NCBI GenBank assembly: GCA_023663635.1
Contig: JAMPHD010000020.1
Span: 1-47,982 of the forward strand
Length of the DNA stretch: 47,982 nt
Direction of reading: 5' to 3'
DNA from: Acetatifactor muris
GTDB lineage: Bacteria; Bacillota; Clostridia; Lachnospirales; Lachnospiraceae
Position numbers and translations under genes: made by a program. Shown piece by piece: positions 43,387 to 47,982 of this stretch. The notes beneath the pieces were generated by a model. That model worked only from the letters and a program-made list of their open reading frames with translations. It searched no databases and had not been told where the DNA came from. The stretch's first letter is position 1. The number at the start of each line of letters is the position of its first letter.

Positions 43387-44325
43387 CTACGCCTCCGCAA
43401 ACATCGGCGTGGACAGATATCTGTCTCCGGAATCGGGCAAAAGCGCCACAATGGTCTTGCCCGCGTTCTCCGGACGACGAGCCAGAACTGCTGCCGCATA
43501 AAGGGCGGCTCCGGAGGTAATGCCCACCAGGATACCCTCCCTGTGCGCGATGGCTCTTCCGGTGGAAAATGCCTCTTCGGTAGTGACGGTGATAATCTCA
43601 TCATAAATTTGTGTATTCAAAATGGAGGGCACAAATCCCGCTCCGATTCCCTGCAGTTTATGCGGCCCCGGCTGTCCTCCGGAGAGCACGGGAGAGTCCG
43701 ACGGCTCCACAGCCACCACTTTCACATTGGGATTTTGGGATTTTAAGTAAGCGCCGACTCCCGTCACGGTGCCGCCCGTTCCCACGCCCGCCACAAAAAT
43801 ATCCACTTGGCCGTCCGTGTCCTCCCAGATCTCCGGCCCGGTGGTTGCAGCATGCGCCGCGGGATTGGCGGGATTGTCAAACTGTCCCAGGATCACGCCG
43901 CCCGGGATGGACTTCTCCAATTCCTCCGCCTTGGCGATGGCACCTTTCATTCCCTTAGCCCCTTCCGTCAGCACCAGCTCCGCGCCGTATGCCTTCAGGA
44001 GATTTCTCCTCTCCACACTCATGGTCTCAGGCAGTGTGAGGATCGTGCGATATCCCTTTGCCGCCGCCACGGAGGCCAGACCGATGCCCGTATTGCCGGA
44101 AGTGGGCTCGATGATAACAGAGCCTTTTTTCAAAATTCCCTTTTTCTCAGCATCCTCCACCATGGAAAGAGCGATCCTGTCCTTCACGCTGCCCGCAGGA
44201 TTCAGGTATTCCAATTTCGCCAACAGCACGGCATTTTCAATGCCCTCCGCCCGACTGTAATTCTCCACCTTCAACAGGGGTGTATGCCCGATCAGTTCCG
44301 TGGCTTTCGTGTAGATCTTACTCAT
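43387..44325 (-). CDS. cysK: cysteine synthase A (O-acetylserine sulfhydrylase)
   Basis: 312 residues. Makes cysteine from O-acetylserine and sulfide. The PLP Lys48 is in NPAGSVKDR, the Asn/Ser/Gly substrate loop in [11 protein letters not shown], and the phosphate-binding [10 protein letters not shown] near residue 180. GGAGGG precedes the ATG. It has its own strong promoter with an operator-like palindrome and is first in the row cysK-metN-metI-metQ-rrf2, so cysteine making and methionine uptake are probably co-controlled. Confidence 0.96.
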   Translation of the reverse strand: MSKIYTKATELIGHTPLLKVENYSRAEGIENAVLLAKLEYLNPAGSVKDRIALSMVEDAEKKGILKKGSVIIEPTSGNTGIGLASVAAAKGYRTILTLPETMSVERRNLLKAYGAELVLTEGAKGMKGAIAKAEELEKSIPGGVILGQFDNPANPAAHAATTGPEIWEDTDGQVDIFVAGVGTGGTVTGVGAYLKSQNPNVKVVAVEPSDSPVLSGGQPGPHKLQGIGAGFVPSILNTQIYDEIITVTTEEAFSTGRAIAHREGILVGITSGAALYAAAVLARRPENAGKTIVALLPDSGDRYLSTPMFAEA

Positions 44326-44388
44326 ATAAATCCCTCCATTCCTTTACATTCGCTGTGACCGATAAGGGCACAGGGTATTTATCTTATT

Positions 44389-44407
44389 TCCTACTATCTC
44401 CGTAGGA
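44389..44407. promoter_or_regulatory. candidate operator in the cysK promoter region
   Basis: TCCTAC (44389-44394) and GTAGGA (44402-44407) with a 7-nt centre. It lies just downstream of the start of cysK transcription. Its size and position fit a dimeric repressor; the Rrf2 protein encoded at 40177-40617 is the natural candidate. Binding is inferred. Confidence 0.5.
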
Positions 44408-44421
44408 TTATTATGAAATGT

Positions 44422-44450
44422 ATCATACTACCATATTTTTCATCTGTCAA
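44422..44450 (-). promoter_or_regulatory. cysK promoter
   Basis: On the minus strand TTGACA (44450-44445), a 17-nt spacer and TATGAT (44427-44422). A leader of about 90 nt follows, containing the palindrome and a small CTGTG/CACAG hairpin. Confidence 0.8.
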
Positions 44451-44522
44451 TCCCTTTTTGTCAAAAAATTTAGTTTTGAAAAGATGCGAGAATTTGACAC
44501 AACCTATTTATGTTGTTTTGTA

Positions 44523-44551
44523 TTGTATTTTAGGGGAATAAACCGTATAAT
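44523..44551 (+). promoter_or_regulatory. promoter of the MNT-HEPN pair
   Basis: TTGTAT at 44523-44528, a 17-nt spacer and consensus TATAAT at 44546-44551. With the cysK promoter on the other strand it accounts for most of the 322-nt gap 44326-44647. Confidence 0.65.
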
Positions 44552-44647
44552 ATACCGTAAAATAAGGTTTCTGGATATGATGTTTCTACCGATGAAACAA
44601 TTCCCATAAGAAACAGAATAGGCATTTGGGGCAGGAGGGATAATGAT

Positions 44648-44989
44648 ATGCCAATCAGAGTAGATGCTTTGTTAAAACAATATGTAGATAAGATAAAGGG
44701 AATCTATGGATCTCATTTAAAGACAGTTATACTGTATGGCTCTTATGCGCGTGGTGATTATAGAGAAGATTCTGACATTGATATTATGATTTTACTTGAT
44801 ATTGAGGATCCGGAAATTAAAAACTTTGGACGCGAACTTTCGTATATGACTTATGATTTTAATATGGATCATGATGTGGATATTAAACCGATTGCGAAAT
44901 ACCAAGAACATTTCAGATATTGGTTAAATGCATATCCGTTTTATGCAAATGTTGAGAGAGAAGGGGTAAAACTGTATGAAGCAGCATGA
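44648..44989 (+). CDS. MNT-type nucleotidyltransferase (minimal, antitoxin-like)
   Basis: 113 residues. The polymerase-beta-like core GSYARGDYREDSDIDIMILL has the GS motif and the two metal Asp, and the third Asp is in DHDVDIKPI. Minimal nucleotidyltransferases of this size are paired with HEPN proteins; known pairs act as toxin-antitoxin systems in which MNT adds AMP to the HEPN toxin. AGGAGG lies upstream of the ATG. It overlaps the HEPN-like gene by 14 nt. The block is AT-rich. Confidence 0.85.
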   Translation: MPIRVDALLKQYVDKIKGIYGSHLKTVILYGSYARGDYREDSDIDIMILLDIEDPEIKNFGRELSYMTYDFNMDHDVDIKPIAKYQEHFRYWLNAYPFYANVEREGVKLYEAA

Positions 44990-45263
44990 TGAGGGAGATT
45001 CAGCAATTCATGCGGTGGATGAAAAAGTATATAAAAAACATAAAGATGCAATAGGAAACTTTAACAGGGATTATATAAAAACGGAGATTTTTCCGAGGGA
45101 TATAGGCAGAAAAATTTCACGTGCAGAAGAAATTCGACATGCAAGCGATTATGATGATTTCTATATGGCAGACAAAAAAGAAACACAGGAATTGGTAGAA
45201 GCAGCAGAAGAATTGATAAGAATGGTTGAAGAATATTGTAAAGGCAGAATTGGAGCTGACTGA
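44976..45263 (+). CDS. HEPN-domain protein, apparently lacking its N-terminal helices
   Basis: 95 residues, about 30-40 shorter than usual MNT-linked HEPN proteins. The C-terminal half is well preserved: VYKKHKDAIGNFNRDYIKTEIF, then GRKISRAEEIRHASDYDDFYMADK with an Arg-x5-His arrangement like the HEPN RNase motif. The first helices, including the usual Tyr-Tyr-Ala-x-Phe-His stretch, are missing: the start MKQHDE is followed at once by GDSAIHAVDEKVYKK. An in-frame internal deletion is the simplest reading. It may have lost toxicity or dimerisation. Confidence 0.72.
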   Translation: MKQHDEGDSAIHAVDEKVYKKHKDAIGNFNRDYIKTEIFPRDIGRKISRAEEIRHASDYDDFYMADKKETQELVEAAEELIRMVEEYCKGRIGAD

Positions 45264-45425
45264 CGGGAATACGGGAACAGTTTTTTAGATGAATTATATG
45301 GGGAAAAGAATAATGGGTAGATCAAGAAAAGAAACCGAGGTGCGGACATATTGGGAACCGTCTTGGCGACATTGGACAAGCGTGTATATGTAAGCGAATA
45401 ATGAAGGTAAGTATGAACAGTAGAG

Positions 45426-45454
45426 TTGGTAACACTGAGAGAACAAGGTATTAT
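45426..45454 (+). promoter_or_regulatory. candidate promoter of the DUF1016 gene
   Basis: TTGGTA at 45426-45431, a 17-nt spacer and TATTAT at 45449-45454. Its expected start point is inside the left arm of the inverted repeat, so a protein bound there would block it. Confidence 0.5.
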
Positions 45455-45499
45455 TGACTAATTCTTGTTTAAAATGTAATTTAAACAAGAATTAGTCAA
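45454..45499. repeat. 20-bp perfect inverted repeat upstream of DUF1016
   Basis: The left arm is TTGACTAATTCTTGTTTAAA (45454-45473) and the right arm its exact inverse complement (45480-45499), with a 6-nt centre. No T run follows, so a terminator is unlikely. It may be an operator, a recombination site or an mRNA 5' hairpin. Confidence 0.85.
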
Positions 45500-45575
45500 G
45501 ATGGGTATAATTAGGCAGGCATAAATAATCGAAATATATCGTGTTGTTATGCTGAATGATAGGTAAGGAAAGCGA

Positions 45576-46706
45576 GTGAAAAGAATGGATCCAAAAAATC
45601 AATACGAATATGCAGTCGTTGCCATAAAACAAGCTGTTGAAAAGAGCAGATACAGGGCTGCGAAAGTGGGTAATGCGGAACTGTTATCTCTTTACTATGG
45701 AATTGGGAAGTATGTTTCGGAAAACACAAGAAATGGTGCTTGGGGAACGGATGCGATTAAGACCATTTCCAACAGATTAAAGGCAGAATTGATGGGAATC
45801 AGAGGCTTTTCAGAAAGTAATATTAAAAATATGCGCTTATTTTATGATGAGTGGAGCCCTTATGTAAATCGCCAGCCAATGGCTGACGATTTGGATGTGA
45901 ATGGTGAGGGCTTGCTGATAGCAATTCGCCAGCCGTTGGCTGGCGATATAGACTGGAATGAATTTATATCACTGGGTTTTACGCATCATATGGAAATATT
46001 GTCAAAAACGAAGGATATTTCTGAACGTTTATTTTATATCCATGAATGTGCGGTCAGGGCTTGGGATAAGTATACTTTAAGAGAATATATTAGGTCAGGG
46101 CTGTATCACAAACAGGGAAGTCTACCGAATAATTTTTCTGATACGCTTAGTGATGTGCAGTTTGCTGTAAAGGCAACAAAAGCGTTCAAGGATAACTATT
46201 TGTTGGACTTCATAAATACAGAAAATCTTGGTGAGGCAAGTGAGGACATTGACGAGCGAATAATTGAGAATCAGATTGTAAATAATATTAAAGAGTTTAT
46301 TGTAAGATTTGGAACAGACTTTATCTTTATGGGTAATCAATATAGAATTGAAGTAGCTGGCGAAGAAATGTTTATTGATCTTTTATTTTTTAACAGAGAA
46401 TTGAATTGCCTTGTTGCAGTGGAACTGAAAACAGGTAAATTCAAACCGTCATATTTAGGGCAATTAAATACTTATCTGACAATTTTAGATGACAAAATAA
46501 GGAAGGAACACGAAAATACTTCGATAGGATTAATATTGTGTAAAGACATGAACAAGGCATTTGTGGATTATGTGATAAGGGATTATGAGAAGCCGCTGGG
46601 AGTTGCAACCTATAAAACATATAAAGATATGTCTGATGAAATGAAAAAAGCTTTGCCGGATGTAGATGATTTGAGAAAATTATTGGTTAGTGAAGAACAG
46701 GAATAA
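45576..46706 (+). CDS. DUF1016 (YhcG-type) PDDEXK nuclease-domain protein
   Basis: 376 residues. The N-terminal DUF1016_N part (IKQAVEKSRYRAAKVGNAELLSLYYGIGKYV, then LKAELMGIRGFSESNIKNMRLFYDEW) is helical. The C-terminal PDDEXK-like nuclease part has EMFIDLLFFNRELNCLVAVELK with the Asp and the Glu-x-Lys of the active site. Between them lies a variable linker with two in-frame copies of a REP-like palindrome (RQPMADD and RQPLAGD). The GTG at 45576 has AAGGA 6-10 nt upstream and is preferred to ATG 45585. Such proteins occur in defence-rich, variable loci; the function is unproven. The gene is AT-rich. Confidence 0.83.
   Translation: MKRMDPKNQYEYAVVAIKQAVEKSRYRAAKVGNAELLSLYYGIGKYVSENTRNGAWGTDAIKTISNRLKAELMGIRGFSESNIKNMRLFYDEWSPYVNRQPMADDLDVNGEGLLIAIRQPLAGDIDWNEFISLGFTHHMEILSKTKDISERLFYIHECAVRAWDKYTLREYIRSGLYHKQGSLPNNFSDTLSDVQFAVKATKAFKDNYLLDFINTENLGEASEDIDERIIENQIVNNIKEFIVRFGTDFIFMGNQYRIEVAGEEMFIDLLFFNRELNCLVAVELKTGKFKPSYLGQLNTYLTILDDKIRKEHENTSIGLILCKDMNKAFVDYVIRDYEKPLGVATYKTYKDMSDEMKKALPDVDDLRKLLVSEEQE
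45870..45945. repeat. two REP-like palindromes inside the DUF1016 coding region
   Basis: Copy 1 at 45870-45888 is CGCCAGCC, AAT, GGCTGACG (one mismatch). Copy 2 at 45927-45945 is CGCCAGCC, GTT, GGCTGGCG (perfect). They are 57 bp apart, that is 19 codons, so both keep the frame. They are GC-rich in an AT-rich gene. Confidence 0.8.
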
Positions 46707-46718
46707 AGGAAGATTTTT

Positions 46719-47003
46719 GTGGATATGGATAATGTGGTTGACTCAATAAAAGAAATGGCATTGCAACTGAAAAAAATAAATGAGCTTGCCTATAATCAAT
46801 ATAAGCCTATTGCATCCGACTTGTGTAGCAGGATTGCATCATTAGATGAAGTTGAATATACGCTGGATAGAATGCTTGACTTTTGTAGTGATGATGCAGT
46901 TTTGGGGCTATTTAAGAATGTATGCAGACATTATTTTAACATTTATCCTGAAATGATAGCATATCAGATTAATTCGTATCGTGAATTATGGGACACAGAA
47001 TAA
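46719..47003 (+). CDS. hypothetical protein, 94 residues
   Basis: Not recognised. It is all-helical in appearance (VVDSIKEMALQLKKINELAYNQ ...), acidic at the start, with three Cys (DLC, DFC, NVC) and a Tyr/Asn-rich end. The GTG at 46719 has AGGAAG 6 nt upstream; ATG 46725 is the alternative. It follows the DUF1016 gene by 12 nt and is surely cotranscribed, so it may be a partner or regulator of that nuclease. Confidence 0.68.
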   Translation: MDMDNVVDSIKEMALQLKKINELAYNQYKPIASDLCSRIASLDEVEYTLDRMLDFCSDDAVLGLFKNVCRHYFNIYPEMIAYQINSYRELWDTE

Positions 47004-47081
47004 TCCCTTAATAAATAATTATTGATACGGTTTAAACGAATCAGTAGTGTTTTTATTGGATACAGAATCGGTAGACTGTGT

Positions 47082-47107
47082 AATCTTGAGTAAATTTACT
47101 CAAGATT
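47082..47107. repeat. 26-bp perfect palindrome
   Basis: Half-site AATCTTGAGTAAA followed directly by its inverse complement, with no centre. It lies in a 500-nt gene-poor AT-rich stretch. Its core TTGAGTAA resembles the TTGACTAA ends of the inverted repeat at 45454-45499. Confidence 0.85.
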
Positions 47108-47199
47108 TATTCAAGCTCGTGCTTCTAAAATTTTCAATAAACATAAAAATAAGCCGATATTTAGGATAATATAAATAAAAAAATCCCCATTTTATCATG

Positions 47200-47336
47200 G
47201 TTTGCAATGTAGACAAACTCGTCGTAGCAACGTGAGGATGGCAGGACTGTTGGTTCAGGCCGTGTGGCTACGATCGTAGAGTAATTGGAATATTGCTTGA
47301 ATTTGAAAGGCTCTCCAAGAGATCGGGGAGCCTTTT
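47200..47336 (+). ncRNA. structured RNA candidate ending in an intrinsic terminator
   Basis: A GC-richer island in AT-rich DNA with nested hairpins: GTTTG/CAAAC (47200-47218); CGTAGC/GCTACG (47223-47272, extended by two pairs) enclosing GGACTG/CAGGCC (47244-47261); then a strong terminator. No long reading frame covers it. It could be a small RNA or the relic of a transposon-associated RNA. I could not find a clear promoter; the 5' end is set by the first hairpin. Confidence 0.5.
47307..47336 (+). terminator. intrinsic terminator of the RNA candidate
   Basis: AAGGCTCTCC (47307-47316) pairs with GGGGAGCCTT (47325-47334) with one wobble and an 8-nt loop; T residues run 47333-47336. Confidence 0.75.
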
Positions 47337-47507
47337 GCATTGGCGTTTGCAATATGGGGCTATAAGTAATATATAGTACGAGTTGATTGTGGCTATGTTT
47401 GTCTATAATCAGTGTCTGCTAATTGAATCTTATGTAAACAATTGTGGAAAATGGTGCATTTGTAAAGTATAATATAGAAAAATTTATCTTATGGGAGGAT
47501 GAGCATT

Positions 47508-47852
47508 ATGGCAAGTGCAAAAAACAAAGTTATAGCAGGCGACTATACGGGACAATATGTTGTCAAAGATTTAATGGCAAAAGGGCATATCAATGTGGCA
47601 GGGAAAACTGTAGCAAAATGGTCTGTTTCAGGTTATGATTTGATTACGGAAGAAAAAGTTAAATCTGGTTCATCTGCAATATTACGAGGAATGGCAGGAG
47701 TAGTCGTTTTGGGATCAGTTGGAATATTGGCAGGACTGAGTGCAAAAAATAGGGGCATTAATACTGTGGCATTGGCATGGTTAGATGGGAAAAAATCACT
47801 TATGGAAATAGATGACAAGTTATACAAAATGCTTGTATCAAGTATGTTTTAG
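47508..47852 (+). CDS. hypothetical protein, 114 residues, with a Gly-rich hydrophobic segment
   Basis: GGGAGG lies 9 nt before ATG 47508; an in-frame ATG at 47499 touches the ribosome binding site and is unlikely. The first half looks like beta strands (GQYVVKDLM, INVAGKTVAKWSVSGYDLI). Residues about 57-78 (ILRGMAGVVVLGSVGILAGL) are hydrophobic and Gly-rich, possibly a membrane insertion. The end is again strand-like (TVALAWLDGKKSLMEIDDKLYK). It resembles small proteins that display a conserved 'Gly-rich plus YK' unit in Firmicutes, without known function. Confidence 0.68.
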   Translation: MASAKNKVIAGDYTGQYVVKDLMAKGHINVAGKTVAKWSVSGYDLITEEKVKSGSSAILRGMAGVVVLGSVGILAGLSAKNRGINTVALAWLDGKKSLMEIDDKLYKMLVSSMF

Positions 47853-47879
47853 GAAGTGCTATAGATATAAATTAGGTAA

Positions 47880-47898
47880 TTGCGAAACAAGTTCGCAA
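47880..47898 (+). terminator. hairpin after the last gene
   Basis: TTGCGAA (47880-47886), 5 nt, TTCGCAA (47892-47898). There is no T run, so it is only a possible transcript end. Confidence 0.4.
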
Positions 47899-47920
47899 TC
47901 TTGATTCCAAACAAGGAAGG

Positions 47921-47982
47921 GGCTGTCGCGAGTGTGTGAACAAAAGTCTGTAAATACAGATCTTCCGTGATAATGATTGGGC
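47921..47982. mobile_element. possible insertion-sequence end at the window edge
   Basis: GGGGCTGTCGC at about 47921 and a following TCTGTAAATACAGA palindrome (47947-47960) look like the terminal region of an IS element, but no transposase is inside the window. Low confidence. Confidence 0.25.

Larger units (their letters stand above)
45264..45575. other. 312-nt gap with promoter and long inverted repeat
   Basis: AT-rich. It contains the promoter at 45426-45454 and the 20-bp inverted repeat at 45454-45499. A 31-codon frame (45298-45393) has no ribosome binding site or recognisable content, and I see no other gene. Confidence 0.6.
47108..47507. other. gene-poor stretch around the RNA candidate
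   Basis: From the palindrome to the ribosome binding site of the last gene no protein gene is seen. It contains the structured RNA candidate (47200-47336), and AT-rich DNA with a TATAAT at 47468-47473 that probably serves the gene at 47508. A good -35 box for the latter was not found. Confidence 0.55.

Noticed and set aside
45298..45393. 31-codon frame between HEPN and DUF1016
   Set aside because: No ribosome binding site and no similarity to anything I know; probably chance.
1..47982. tRNA, rRNA or CRISPR array
   Set aside because: No T-arm GTTCGA-type consensus in cloverleaf context, no rRNA-like sequence and no regularly spaced direct repeats were found by reading.

Overview
The window looks like a chromosomal segment of a Gram-positive anaerobe of class Clostridia, most likely family Lachnospiraceae (gut-type). 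The basis is the gene set (short eukaryote/archaeal-type ProS, MecA adaptor, LuxS-Pfs pair, CIRCE/HrcA-type heat-shock control, MoxR-DUF58-transglutaminase operon, Rrf2-cysK-metNIQ sulfur cluster), strong GGAGG ribosome binding sites, and TTGACA/TATAAT promoters. Most of it is moderately GC-rich housekeeping DNA. Two stretches (about 29.7-32.2 kb and 44.4 kb to the right end) are visibly AT-rich and carry accessory genes. No tRNA, rRNA or CRISPR array was seen.

Left part (0-16 kb): a TetR repressor with its own operator drives an ABC ATPase and FtsX-type permease. CTP synthase follows behind a promoter and a terminator-like leader. On the minus strand come a 705-residue protein of unknown function, thioredoxin and TrmB. 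TrmB diverges from a D-Ala-D-Ala carboxypeptidase, and the two promoters overlap in their -35 boxes. Then, on the minus strand, come a DEDDh exonuclease, two alpha/beta hydrolases, ProS, a bile-salt hydrolase/penicillin-acylase-type Ntn hydrolase, and MecA.

Middle part (16-30 kb): a sugar aminotransferase plus 3,4-ketoisomerase pair (dTDP-3-amino-3,6-dideoxyhexose type) converges on a GtrA/multi-span membrane protein fusion. Next come an orphan Vsr-like endonuclease, a chemoreceptor, LuxS with MTA/SAH nucleosidase, an XRE regulator diverging from an unknown 145-residue protein, a second GtrA protein, a 2-hydroxyacid dehydrogenase, Pgi, a membrane protein of unknown role, a UGT-type glycosyltransferase, and a 37-residue single-span membrane protein.

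Right part (30-48 kb): an AlbA_2/ATPase-type gene is interrupted by one in-frame amber codon. A fucose/arabinose-isomerase-family protein and xylulokinase follow, then the MoxR/DUF58/TgpA-like operon and an Hsp20 gene with a CIRCE element on its promoter. The minus-strand sulfur cluster cysK-metN-metI-metQ-rrf2 has a candidate Rrf2 operator at cysK. The AT-rich right end carries an MNT nucleotidyltransferase with an apparently internally deleted HEPN partner, and a DUF1016 nuclease with REP-like palindromes inside its coding region and a 20-bp inverted repeat at its promoter. It also has a 26-bp perfect palindrome, a structured RNA candidate ending in an intrinsic terminator, and small proteins of unknown function. 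This right-end island is the most likely place for something undescribed.
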